Below are positions 10,048 to 20,593 of a stretch of DNA of 64,000 nt, in pieces (position 1 is the stretch's first letter; each line of letters starts with the position of its first letter). Origin of the DNA: Clostridium sp. D53t1_180928_C8 (lineage in GTDB: Bacteria; Bacillota; Clostridia; Clostridiales; Clostridiaceae); assembly GCF_015667795.1 (NCBI RefSeq), contig NZ_JADPEL010000004.1:126089-190088 (forward strand). The letters run 5' to 3'. The notes beneath the pieces were generated by a model. It saw nothing but the letters and a program-made list of their open reading frames with translations, had not been told where the DNA came from and ran no database searches. The position numbers were made by a program, and so were the translations under genes.

Positions 10048-10977
10048 CTATTTCGAATACTCTATTTTCATTATTATATCTTGTGGATAATCTCCAAATG
10101 ATTTTCCAAATATACTTATTCCTCCTATGTTTTTTGCATTTTCCTTTATACCAAATTTAACACTTATAAAGTCATTAGTTTCAATATTAAAATCATCAAT
10201 TGTTTTATCTGATAACTTTAAATCATCAACATAAGTTCCTGTACTATTTACTCTCCAATATTTCAACAAACCATATTGATTAATTGTATCAGGCCACCAT
10301 TGTGGATTATTTCTACCACGTCTTCCCCCAAAATCCCCAGGGCTAGTCCATGTTCCAACTTCTATATCATTTATCCACATAGTTATATCTGATGGCCAAT
10401 CATTTTTATAATGTGGAGCTTCAGAACACATTTCTATTGAAACTTCCAACATATTTATCTTTTTATTTTTTAATCCCTCATATGGAAATTTATACTCTAT
10501 ATACCCATTATAAAACCATAATAACTGAGCATTAATTTTCTCCGGATAATAAAAACTACTTGGCTTATCAAAACGCCCTATACTTCCTTTTTCACTAACT
10601 AATCCACAAGATGGCAATATGCTACAATCACTATAGTTTCCAATAGGCATATCTATATAAACACAGTTCTCTGGCAAAGTATTTATACTATCATTTAAAT
10701 TAATAATAATATTACTACATGCCTTACTACTTACTTTCATAGATCCTCTTATTCCAGGTTGCAGTTCTGTAAGTACTAACCCAGCTTCTTCTAAAATTTT
10801 TATATTTAACGCAGTTGTTGATACTGGTAAATCTAAAGCTTCTGCGATTTCATTTACATTTAAACATCCTCTATCTAATAATTGTAAAATATTTATTCTT
10901 GATTCATTTGCTAATGCTTTTATAACGCTAAGCATCTCATTTTTATCACTATAACTTAGTTCAACTTCCTTTAACAT
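10048..10977 (-). CDS. ArsR-type winged-helix regulator fused to a putative sugar-sensing beta-domain
   Basis: 309 residues. Residues about 10-95 form an ArsR-like winged helix (IKALANESRINILQLLDRG, LPVSTTALNIKILEEAGLV). The remaining ~210 residues contain no HTH and look like an all-beta, aromatic-rich carbohydrate-binding fold (FPYEGLKNKKINMLEVSIEM, MWINDIEVGTW, NPQWWPDTINQYG). None of the usual ArsR metal-binding Cys pairs is evident, so a sugar effector is more likely than a metal. It sits between the GH51 and GH43 arabinofuranosidase genes and probably regulates them. AAGGAG lies 10 bases upstream of the ATG. The effector and targets are inference. Confidence 0.7.
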   Translation of the reverse strand: MLKEVELSYSDKNEMLSVIKALANESRINILQLLDRGCLNVNEIAEALDLPVSTTALNIKILEEAGLVLTELQPGIRGSMKVSSKACSNIIINLNDSINTLPENCVYIDMPIGNYSDCSILPSCGLVSEKGSIGRFDKPSSFYYPEKINAQLLWFYNGYIEYKFPYEGLKNKKINMLEVSIEMCSEAPHYKNDWPSDITMWINDIEVGTWTSPGDFGGRRGRNNPQWWPDTINQYGLLKYWRVNSTGTYVDDLKLSDKTIDDFNIETNDFISVKFGIKENAKNIGGISIFGKSFGDYPQDIIMKIEYSK

Positions 10978-11064
10978 TCTGCGACACTCCTTCTTGTAAA
11001 TACCACTTTTTAATTTGAGTAATATTAATCTATAAATAAATTACAAAGGGCTAAAAAACTATTA

Positions 11065-11074
11065 TAGTATACTA
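11065..11074. promoter_or_regulatory. Palindrome before the ArsR-type gene, possible autoregulatory site
   Basis: TAGTATACTA is a perfect 10-bp palindrome in the 140-bp gap between GH51 and the ArsR-type gene and overlaps a possible minus-strand -10 (TATAAT). No good -35 is visible. The motif is short and AT-rich, so confidence is low. Confidence 0.3.
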
Positions 11075-11117
11075 ATGACTGCAAATTGTAGATACTTAGC
11101 CAATCTATTAATATACC

Positions 11118-13564
<2,447 letters not shown>

Positions 13565-13567
13565 TAA

Positions 13568-14458
13568 TTATTCCTCCTTTGAAAATGTTCCATTCATTTT
13601 TAACTGAATCATATTAATAGTCATAGCTATAATAAATAATATGATTCCAACTGCAGATGCATATCCCATTGCATTCTTTTCAATACCTTGTCTATATAAA
13701 TATCCTACAATTGTAAGACCTATGTTCTTAGGTGAAGAATTCCCTCCCCAAATCATGTAACTTTCTGTAAACATTGCTAATCCTGCATATATTGAAATAG
13801 TTAATACATATACTATTGTTGGTTTTAATTGTGGAACTGTAATATAAATGAATTTTTGAACAGCATTTGCTCCATCAATATCTGCCGATTCATATAATTC
13901 ATCTGGTATGTTCTTAAGACCTGATAAGAAATATAGCATATTAACGCCTGTCCACCTCCAACATGCTAAAAGTAATAATGCAAAGAAACCTGTACCTGCT
14001 CCTTTTAACCACTTAATTGGATCCATTCCAAAGAATCCTATAACAGAATTCATTACTGCTCCATCTAATTCACTAAATGCTAATCTAAATATTGTACCTG
14101 CAACAACTACAGATGTTAATGCTGGTAAATAAAGTGCTGATTTAAAGAATTCTCTTCCTTTAGCAAATTTACTATTTAAAACTGTCGCAAGTAGCATAGG
14201 AATTGGAATAAGTAATATTAAAGTCCAAATCATATATTTCATACTGTTCATAACAGCCTTAAGGAATACCTTATCACCTAATAATCTACTATAATTATCA
14301 AAGCCAACCCATTCTGTTATTCCTGGTAACACTGATTGAAAACTCATCACAATTGTTCTAGCCATAGGTGAAATAAAAAATACTAGAAATATAATTATAA
14401 ATGGTAATATAAATACATATGGTGCAACTTTTTTATTATATATAAATCTTTTTACCAT
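13568..14458 (-). CDS. Sugar ABC transporter permease (MalF-type)
   Basis: 296 residues, six membrane helices, EAA motif ESADIDGANAVQKFIYITVP. It is the first of two permeases of the CUT1 importer and has a GAGGGGG ribosome binding site. A hairpin at 14481-14514 separates it from the binding-protein gene, a usual way to make less permease than binding protein from one transcript. Confidence 0.9.
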   Translation of the reverse strand: MVKRFIYNKKVAPYVFILPFIIIFLVFFISPMARTIVMSFQSVLPGITEWVGFDNYSRLLGDKVFLKAVMNSMKYMIWTLILLIPIPMLLATVLNSKFAKGREFFKSALYLPALTSVVVAGTIFRLAFSELDGAVMNSVIGFFGMDPIKWLKGAGTGFFALLLLACWRWTGVNMLYFLSGLKNIPDELYESADIDGANAVQKFIYITVPQLKPTIVYVLTISIYAGLAMFTESYMIWGGNSSPKNIGLTIVGYLYRQGIEKNAMGYASAVGIILFIIAMTINMIQLKMNGTFSKEE

Positions 14459-14480
14459 TGACTTACCCCCTCTATAAATT

Positions 14481-14514
14481 ATGCAAAACCCATCATTACT
14501 GATGAATTTTGCAT
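14481..14514 (-). terminator. Attenuating hairpin between binding-protein and permease genes
   Basis: The stem ATGCAAAA/TTTTGCAT continues after small internal mismatches into ATCA/TGAT. No long T-run follows on the minus strand. It is probably an mRNA-stabilising or partially terminating element that raises binding-protein expression over the permeases. Confidence 0.6.
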
Positions 14515-14529
14515 TTATTATACTTTTAT

Positions 14530-15927
14530 TTATTGAACTGCATTATCTATTTCATCTTTAGCATAGTCTAATGCTTCTTTTACATCTTCACCATCTTCAA
14601 ATATACTGTTTAAAGTAGTAGTACAGAAAACTTCATTTATAGATGGACTATTTTCAACAACCTTACATAATCCTATTTCTTCTTTTATTTCTTTTAATAC
14701 ATCAAATGGATTATTCTTGAAATATTGTACATATTGATTATCAGTGTTATTAGTAACTTCTTCGTTATCCCAAACAGTAGTGTTAACTGGATCAAATCCT
14801 AATATTTCCCAAACCTTTATATTTCCTTCTTCTGAAAGCTTTGCAAATGCTAAGAACTCTTTAGCTAAGTCAACATCACCACATTGATTTGTTACAACAG
14901 TACCAGTACCGCCTCCACCAACTGAGCGGTCTTGTCCCTCTTCAAATACAGGAGCAGGTGCTATAGCAATCTTACCTGATAATTCTGGCATATAGTTTAT
15001 AAATCTTGACATATACCACATTGGCATAATAGCTGAAGCATATGTTCCATTATTGTATTCACCAAAGGCTTCTTCATTATCCGGTTGTCCACCTGCTATT
15101 GTAGCAATTGCATTACTATCTTGAAGCTCTTTTAATGTTGTTAATACTTTTTCCATTTCTGGAGTATCAATTTGCGGATTACCATCCTTATCTGTATAAT
15201 CACTACCTAACTCTGAAATCATTAATGATTCTGTCCATATTGCTCCTGTGTCTGCTGTTCCTAAATAATTTCCTGTAGCTTCATAATATTTACTACCTGC
15301 GTCCTTATAATCATCCCAAGTTTTTATTGCAGTATAATCAATTCCTGCTGCTTCTAATAATTCTGTATTATAGAATGCTACTGTTGCTCCAACGTGTGTT
15401 GGTAATCCATACATATCTCCATCTTTACTATAAAGATTAAGTCTTGATTCAACTATTGAATCCTTATAAGGCTCAACAACATCATTCAATGGTTCTAGTT
15501 GTGGTACTCCCTTTAAGAAATTAGGGAATTGTCCAACTTCTATATCACATAAGTCTGGAGCTCCTTTACCTGCAAGTAAAGATGATTGTAATTTTGTATG
15601 CATATCACCATAAGGTAAAACTGTCATTTTTAAGTTAATTGTTTTATTTGGATTTTGCTTATTCCACTCTTCAACCATTTCTTGATAGAATTGAGCATGT
15701 AATTCAACGAATGTCCACATTTCAAATTCAGTACCATTTTCATCACCTGCAGTAACTACTGTTGGTTCTTCCTCTGAACTTTCATCAGTTACAGCCTCTT
15801 CTGATTCAGTTCCTTTACTTGAATCATCTGTACTTTTACTTGATCCACATCCAACCATTAACCCTGTAGTTACTGATGTAGCTAATAAAAGTCCTATTAA
15901 CCTTTTAAACGTTTTCATATTAATCAT
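14530..15927 (-). CDS. Sugar ABC transporter substrate-binding lipoprotein
   Basis: 465 residues. A lipoprotein signal (MKTFKRLIGLLLATSV, lipobox LMVGC) is followed by a Ser/Glu/Thr-rich linker and a CUT1-type extracellular solute-binding fold starting near residue 65. The first ATG has GGAGGGG 6 bases upstream. It is the first gene of the importer operon, preceded by a clear promoter (16062-16091). A copy of the LacI-type operator overlaps codons 5-8 (15905-15915). An arabino-oligosaccharide ligand is inferred from the neighbours. Confidence 0.88.
   Translation of the reverse strand: MINMKTFKRLIGLLLATSVTTGLMVGCGSSKSTDDSSKGTESEEAVTDESSEEEPTVVTAGDENGTEFEMWTFVELHAQFYQEMVEEWNKQNPNKTINLKMTVLPYGDMHTKLQSSLLAGKGAPDLCDIEVGQFPNFLKGVPQLEPLNDVVEPYKDSIVESRLNLYSKDGDMYGLPTHVGATVAFYNTELLEAAGIDYTAIKTWDDYKDAGSKYYEATGNYLGTADTGAIWTESLMISELGSDYTDKDGNPQIDTPEMEKVLTTLKELQDSNAIATIAGGQPDNEEAFGEYNNGTYASAIMPMWYMSRFINYMPELSGKIAIAPAPVFEEGQDRSVGGGGTGTVVTNQCGDVDLAKEFLAFAKLSEEGNIKVWEILGFDPVNTTVWDNEEVTNNTDNQYVQYFKNNPFDVLKEIKEEIGLCKVVENSPSINEVFCTTTLNSIFEDGEDVKEALDYAKDEIDNAVQ
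15905..15915. promoter_or_regulatory. LacI-type operator, copy 5, inside the start of the binding-protein gene
   Basis: TTAAACGTTTT here is the same 11-mer found at the other four sites but encodes KTFKR of the lipoprotein. About 150 bases downstream of the predicted start of transcription, it could act as a road-block. Because Lys-Thr-Phe-Lys is common in lipoprotein signals, coincidence is possible. Confidence 0.45.
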
Positions 15928-16051
15928 AATACCCCTCCATAACTCCTCATAAATATATTACAAAAGCTAAAGCTTATGTAGTCTTTTTAATCCCTTGAAT
16001 TTTTAATTCATTTCATAAATACAATTTATTTATTTTTATTTTATTGAATTA

Positions 16052-16068
16052 TTACAATATTATTGTAA
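16052..16068. promoter_or_regulatory. Perfect palindrome over the -10 of the importer promoter
   Basis: TTACAATATTATTGTAA has two perfect 8-bp arms around one base. It covers the -10 hexamer of the binding-protein promoter (16062-16067), so it is well placed for a repressor. It differs from the LacI-type 11-mer, which points to a second regulator, perhaps the local ArsR-type protein. Confidence 0.5.
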
Positions 16069-16091
16069 CTAATATATATCATTATTGTCAA
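16062..16091 (-). promoter_or_regulatory. Sigma-A type promoter of the importer operon
   Basis: On the minus strand: -35 TTGACA (16091-16086), 18-bp spacer, -10 TACAAT (16067-16062). It is the best promoter match in the locus and lies about 135 bases before the ATG of the binding-protein gene, leaving a long AT-rich leader. Confidence 0.75.
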
Positions 16092-16165
16092 TACATTCCT
16101 TAGCTATTTTTTCCATTTATTTAAAAACATTCTATTTTTTAGTGTAATTTTATTGATTTGCAATA

Positions 16166-16181
16166 AATTGTACGTATGATA
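16166..16181. promoter_or_regulatory. AraR-like operator half-site
   Basis: AATTGTACGTATGATA contains TTGTACGTA, the core of the AraR operator known from Bacillus (ATTTGTACGTACAAAT). The second half is degraded. It lies upstream of the importer promoter. No AraR gene is in the window, so this is only suggestive. Confidence 0.3.
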
Positions 16182-16198
16182 TATTATTTTCTTTTATT

Positions 16199-18151
16199 TT
16201 ACATTTCTTTTATCCACACATTCATCTCACCATTACCTCTATTACCCCAATAACAATATGGTATTGCTTTTAGTTTAACATCACTTAAAATAGGTTTACT
16301 CATAAAGTAAAGTTTTTCATTGTTCCAGTTTAAATCACTTACCTTTTTCCCCTTAACATATACAACCGTACTTCCTCCTAGCAGTTCACTATCATACTCT
16401 TCTTCTATTTTGCTATTTGTGTCTATCATTATCCCAGAAAGATTATTACCATTATCAATTTCCTCTAAGCAATATACTAAAGGACCCTTAGTTATAGCTA
16501 CTTTTCCAAAATCAGCTCTTACCAATGGATTAGAATAAATAAATCTGGCTGGTGAATTAAACTGAATATCTATGCTGTCATCATTAAATACTCCATTAAT
16601 AATTGCATAACCATTTTTATTCTCAAATTCATATAATACTTCATTTAATTTAATTGAAAACTCTTCTGCATAATCTGGTATCCTAATTGCAATTGATGAT
16701 TTTTCATTATTATTAGATAATACATGTAATTTAACACTACTATCATCAGGAAATTTACTAATCATTTCAACATTTAAAATCTTATTCTCTAATTCCACTT
16801 TTGATTTATTAGCTACAAATAAATTAATATATAGAGTATCTTTATCTTGCATATAAATATATTGCCCTAATGAAGCTAAAGTTCTTGCTATATTAGGAGG
16901 ACAACAAGCTACTCCAAACCACTTTTGTCGTACTGACTTTACATGTTCCTTAGATGTACGTGGTAAACATGAATCAGGCCATACTTCTAAAGGATTCACA
17001 TAAAAGAAGCTTTTTCCATCCATTGCTATTCCTGAAAGAACAGTATTATATAATGCCTTCTCAACTATATCTATATACTTTGATTCTTTTGTTATCTTAG
17101 CCATTCTTAATCCAAATAAAGCCAATCCTATAGATGCACAGGTTTCTGAATAATTTATATCATTAGGTAAATCATAATCTGTTGTAAATCTTTCTAATAA
17201 ACCTGACGAACCTATACTTCCCGTTATAAACATTCTTTTATTAACTATATTGTTCCATAGTGTTTCACAAGCTTTAAATAACTCTTTATCATTATACTCA
17301 TAAGCTAAATCAGCCATAGCACAATACATATAAGTTGCCCTCACGGCATGTCCCTCTGCAGTTTTCTGTTCTCTTACAGGTAAATGTGATTGCGAATATA
17401 AAGGTGTATATCCTGCAAACTCAGGAAATATTCTCTTAAACTGTTCAGTTTTTTCTTCTTCTAAAAAGAAATTAGGCTCCTTTCCTCTTTCATCTATAAA
17501 ATATTTAGCCATATCTGCATATTTTCTATTACCTGTAACCTCATATAATTTAAATAATGCTAATTCTATTTCTTGATGTCCCGGATACCCCTGCTTCTTA
17601 TTTTCATCTTCTCCAAATGTATCACAAATTAGATCTGCAAATTTAATCATTATATTTAAAAACTTATCTTTTCCAGTTGCATTATAATATGCTACTGCTG
17701 CCTCTAATAAATGTCCTGCTGTATATAGTTCATGTCCCTCCGTAAGATTTGTCCATCTTAATTCTGGTTCCTTTATAGTAAAATAAGTATTTATATATCC
17801 ATCTTCACATTGTGCCTTTCCTATTAATTCAATAACTTCATCTGCTACCTTTTCTAAATTCTCATCTTTCTCTGTAGTTAGAGAATATGCCACAGCTTCA
17901 AGCCATTTTGCTACATCCGTATCTTGAAATACTGCCCCTCCAAATTTACCCTCTATTTCACCTGCTGCTATTTTAAAATTATTTAAACAATGGCTAGGCT
18001 CAGCATCTTCAACTTTATCATTTAATATATCCCATTGATATGGAATAATCACATCTTTAACTAACTTAGTATACTTACTCCAAAATCCATCATTAATCTC
18101 TATATTTTGTAAAGGTAATGAAAATAATTTACTACTTCCTTTAATGTTCAT
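16199..18151 (-). CDS. GH127 beta-L-arabinofuranosidase
   Basis: 650 residues, matching the usual length of the DUF1680/HypBA1 family, no signal peptide. The (alpha/alpha)6 barrel carries the thiolate-zinc site: Glu336 and Cys338 in YSETCASIG, and Cys416-Cys417 in GVACCPPNIART (the first is the predicted nucleophile). Glu320 in LLERFTTDYDLPN aligns with the predicted acid/base. Family members release beta-L-arabinofuranose, for example from hydroxyproline-rich glycoproteins or beta-arabinobiose. GGGAGG lies 8 bases before the ATG. It is a separate unit with its own promoter and operator, after the lacI terminator. Confidence 0.9.
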   Translation of the reverse strand: MNIKGSSKLFSLPLQNIEINDGFWSKYTKLVKDVIIPYQWDILNDKVEDAEPSHCLNNFKIAAGEIEGKFGGAVFQDTDVAKWLEAVAYSLTTEKDENLEKVADEVIELIGKAQCEDGYINTYFTIKEPELRWTNLTEGHELYTAGHLLEAAVAYYNATGKDKFLNIMIKFADLICDTFGEDENKKQGYPGHQEIELALFKLYEVTGNRKYADMAKYFIDERGKEPNFFLEEEKTEQFKRIFPEFAGYTPLYSQSHLPVREQKTAEGHAVRATYMYCAMADLAYEYNDKELFKACETLWNNIVNKRMFITGSIGSSGLLERFTTDYDLPNDINYSETCASIGLALFGLRMAKITKESKYIDIVEKALYNTVLSGIAMDGKSFFYVNPLEVWPDSCLPRTSKEHVKSVRQKWFGVACCPPNIARTLASLGQYIYMQDKDTLYINLFVANKSKVELENKILNVEMISKFPDDSSVKLHVLSNNNEKSSIAIRIPDYAEEFSIKLNEVLYEFENKNGYAIINGVFNDDSIDIQFNSPARFIYSNPLVRADFGKVAITKGPLVYCLEEIDNGNNLSGIMIDTNSKIEEEYDSELLGGSTVVYVKGKKVSDLNWNNEKLYFMSKPILSDVKLKAIPYCYWGNRGNGEMNVWIKEM

Positions 18152-18179
18152 ATTAATGCCTCCCTTATTTCAATATCAC

Positions 18180-18190
18180 TTAAACGTTTT
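18180..18190. promoter_or_regulatory. LacI-type operator, copy 2 (GH127)
   Basis: TTAAACGTTTT, extended to the same 16-mer as copy 1 (18180-18195), lies about 30-40 bases downstream of the extended -10 of the GH127 promoter and just before the ribosome binding site. This is a road-block position. Confidence 0.75.
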
Positions 18191-18225
18191 ATAAAATTTC
18201 AAAGATTTTACTTCCTCTTTACTTA

Positions 18226-18234
18226 TTTATACCA
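18226..18234 (-). promoter_or_regulatory. Extended -10 promoter of the GH127 gene
   Basis: On the minus strand the sequence TGGTATAAA gives a TG-N extended -10 with a poor -35. It is the only convincing start signal between the lacI terminator and the GH127 gene. Confidence 0.5.
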
Positions 18235-18323
18235 TATTTAAAAGGATTTTAAAACCATTATTTCCCTTATTTTTATTTATTTTCTAGTAGCTATGTTGTA
18301 TTTTCTTTATTTTTCTCTATTTA

Positions 18324-18334
18324 TTAAACGTTTT
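18324..18334. promoter_or_regulatory. LacI-type operator, copy 3 (auxiliary, upstream of GH127)
   Basis: TTAAACGTTTT, 144 bases from copy 2. The paired sites on either side of the GH127 promoter would allow looping by a tetrameric or higher-order repressor. Confidence 0.65.
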
Positions 18335-18374
18335 AATAAAATTTATTTTTTATATAATTTAAATTATTATATAA

Positions 18375-18408
18375 AAAGATATACCAGTATTAATACCGAT
18401 ATACCTTT
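18375..18408 (-). terminator. Terminator of lacI
   Basis: On the minus strand, a 15-bp stem (counting several G-U pairs) with a UUAA loop is followed by a U-run, three bases after the lacI stop codon. In DNA it looks like a direct repeat of GATATACC around a palindrome, but as RNA it folds completely. It separates lacI from GH127. Confidence 0.75.
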
Positions 18409-18411
18409 TAC

Positions 18412-19440
18412 TTATCTTTTAATTAATGATTTTGCATTTATAAATTTACAATTTATTTTATACGATTTATTATCTGACTTATTTGATACTATAGAATTAA
18501 TTAGAATTTGTGCTGATTTTCTTCCAATATCAAAGAGTGGTAATGCCATTGTTGACAATTTGGGATTGTAAGCCTGGCTTATTTCACGGTTATCAAATCC
18601 AACTAGAGATATATCCTTCCCAATTAATAATCCTTTATCATTCATATAATCATATACTCCACCAGCCATAACATCATTCATTGAGAAAATAGCTGTAACC
18701 CCTTGCTTTACTAATACTTCACAAGCTTTATATCCAGACTCTCTTTCCCAATCACCATAACATATATAATTAGGATTAAATAATATATTATTATCATACA
18801 AAGCCCTTTGATAGCCAATTAATCTCTGTTCAGTATGTAAACTTTGACGTAATCCACAAATTACTCCTATTTTATTATTTCCAGCTTTAATAATTCTTTG
18901 AGTTGCTTCATAAGCACCTTGTTCATCATCAAATATTATTGATGATAACTTATTTGATTTCGTAAAACCATATGCAATTGTTATAGGTATAGGAAATTCT
19001 TCTGGAATACATTTTAGTTCTCTACAATGACATGCTATATATATTATTCCCTCTACTTGCTTTGACAGCATCAATTTAAATTCTTCATTTACTCTAGAAT
19101 AGTATTTATCAGAATCATAAAACTTTTTATCATATTTCTTATATAACCTTAAATTTCCTAATACAAATTGATAGCCATGCTGATCACAATATTCATTTAT
19201 TCCATCTACTATATTTGCAGTATTAAATACAGTTAAATCTTCTGTAATTATTCCAATGGTTTTTGTATTTTTTTGTTTTAGACTTTGTGCAATTATATTA
19301 GGAGTATAATCTAATCTTTTTATAACATCCATTACTTTCTTTCTAGTTTCATCACTTGCCCCAGGTTTTCCATGTATAATATTAGATACAGTTGCAATGG
19401 ATACTCCACTTTCTTTTGCGATCTCCTTTATTGTTGCCAT
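18412..19440 (-). CDS. LacI-family transcriptional repressor of the arabinoside locus
   Basis: 342 residues from the ATG at 19440. The start MATIKEIAKESGVSIATVSN is the canonical LacI HTH, followed by the hinge helix (TPNIIAQSLKQ) and a periplasmic-binding-type effector domain (about 60-335). A GTG three codons upstream (19449) is possible but lacks a ribosome binding site; GGTGGAG precedes the ATG. The recognition helix (SIATVSNIIHG) fits a central-CG operator, and TTAAACGTTTT occurs five times around it, including once in its own upstream region. The effector is probably an arabinose-containing sugar. Confidence 0.9.
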   Translation of the reverse strand: MATIKEIAKESGVSIATVSNIIHGKPGASDETRKKVMDVIKRLDYTPNIIAQSLKQKNTKTIGIITEDLTVFNTANIVDGINEYCDQHGYQFVLGNLRLYKKYDKKFYDSDKYYSRVNEEFKLMLSKQVEGIIYIACHCRELKCIPEEFPIPITIAYGFTKSNKLSSIIFDDEQGAYEATQRIIKAGNNKIGVICGLRQSLHTEQRLIGYQRALYDNNILFNPNYICYGDWERESGYKACEVLVKQGVTAIFSMNDVMAGGVYDYMNDKGLLIGKDISLVGFDNREISQAYNPKLSTMALPLFDIGRKSAQILINSIVSNKSDNKSYKINCKFINAKSLIKR

Positions 19441-19453
19441 TCTCTCCACCCCA

Positions 19454-19464
19454 TTAAACGTTTT
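19454..19464. promoter_or_regulatory. LacI-type operator, copy 4 (autoregulation)
   Basis: TTAAACGTTTT ends about 13 bases before the lacI ATG, so the repressor probably limits its own synthesis. Confidence 0.7.
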
Positions 19465-19541
19465 ATTTACTATTATAACAATTTTTTACTTATCCTTCAA
19501 TTAAGGCTTATTTATACTTATTATGCTTTTGTAAAAATAAT

Positions 19542-19613
19542 AAAAACACCTAATACCCTATTTGAACTATATATATTACTAAAATTAGTTCAAATATAAG
19601 TTTAGATGTTTTT
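19542..19613 (-). terminator. Branched terminator of the mrp gene
   Basis: The outer stem AAAAACACCTAA/TTAGATGTTTTT (one G-U pair on the minus strand) encloses an inner 10-bp stem ATTTGAACTA/TAGTTCAAAT, just after the mrp stop codon. A T-rich stretch follows on the minus strand. Confidence 0.7.
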
Positions 19614-19623
19614 ATAAATATAA

Positions 19624-20466
19624 TTATAAAATTAATTTTTTCTTTGATTTATTCATTATCTTTTCAACTATAGGATCAAATAATTCAGCTATTTCTTCTT
19701 CCTCTTCTACTAATTCTAAAGAACCATAATTAGTAATAGCTCTATGCATAGGTAGTTCTCCTAGAAGTTCTACATTCATATCTTTTAAGAATTTCTCCGT
19801 ACTTTCACCGTTAAATAATTTAATAGTTTTATCACAGTCAGGACACTTAATGTAACTCATATTTTCTATTACACCAAATATATCTATATTCATTTTTCTA
19901 GCCATATTTATAGACTTAGAAACTATCATAGAAATCATATCTTGAGGAATAGAAACCATTACTACTCCCTTAATAGGTATAGTTTGCATTACTGTTAATG
20001 GGACATCCCCTGTTCCTGGTGGCATATCTATTATTAAGTAATCTAGCTCTCCCCAATATACTCCAGTCCAAAACTGCTTTACAACATTAACTATAGCTGG
20101 ACCTCTCCAAATAACAGCTTCATCTTCCTTTTCTACAACTAGATTTAAAGACATAACTTTAATTCCTTCGCTGCTTTCTACTGGGAAAATAAGCGTTTCT
20201 GTTCCTCTTGCTCTTTCTTCCTCTATATGAAGTAATCTTGGTATACTAGGCCCTGTTATATCCGCATCCAAAATTCCTACTCTATATCCTCTTTGAGCTA
20301 ATTGTCTAGCAATCATAACGGACATAGTAGATTTTCCAACTCCACCTTTACCACTCATTACAGCTATTATATTTTTTATTTTATTTTCTGGATTATTTTC
20401 AATTCCACATTGTGTTTCATCTTTTCCACATGATCCATTACTTGGACATGTACTACAGTTTCCCAT
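19624..20466 (-). CDS. mrp: Mrp/NBP35 family Fe-S cluster carrier ATPase
   Basis: 280 residues. An N-terminal Cys cluster (CSTCPSNGSCGKDETQC) is followed by the deviant Walker A GKGGVGKST (about 38-46), the switch DADITGPSIPRLL, and IDMPPGTGD. A CxxC (IKCPDCDK, about 219-225) is the site that binds a bridging Fe-S cluster between two subunits. Such cytosolic proteins carry Fe-S clusters to target enzymes. The N-terminal ferredoxin-like Cys motif is shared with NBP35-type forms in anaerobes. It is a single-gene unit with an AGGTG ribosome binding site and its own terminator. Confidence 0.92.
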   Translation of the reverse strand: MGNCSTCPSNGSCGKDETQCGIENNPENKIKNIIAVMSGKGGVGKSTMSVMIARQLAQRGYRVGILDADITGPSIPRLLHIEEERARGTETLIFPVESSEGIKVMSLNLVVEKEDEAVIWRGPAIVNVVKQFWTGVYWGELDYLIIDMPPGTGDVPLTVMQTIPIKGVVMVSIPQDMISMIVSKSINMARKMNIDIFGVIENMSYIKCPDCDKTIKLFNGESTEKFLKDMNVELLGELPMHRAITNYGSLELVEEEEEIAELFDPIVEKIMNKSKKKLIL

Positions 20467-20541
20467 TTATTTCACCTCATTTTATTTATGTTTATTTATG
20501 ATAAGTTTATTCCTAATATTTTTCTTTGTCAAATATAAAAA

Positions 20542-20587
20542 AATGTCCCTTGATTTAATCCACATATTAGATAAAATCAAGAGACAT
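20542..20587 (-). terminator. Terminator of the DUF969-DUF979-pcp-GGCT unit
   Basis: The 14-bp stem ATGTCCCTTGATTT/AAATCAAGAGACAT (one G-U pair on the minus strand) is followed by seven T on the minus strand. Confidence 0.85.
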
Positions 20588-20593
20588 AACTAT

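Noticed and set aside
18375-18408. Two direct GATATACC repeats around a palindrome as a regulator site
   Set aside because: With G-U pairs the whole segment folds as a 15-bp RNA hairpin followed by a U-run just after the lacI stop, so it is a terminator.
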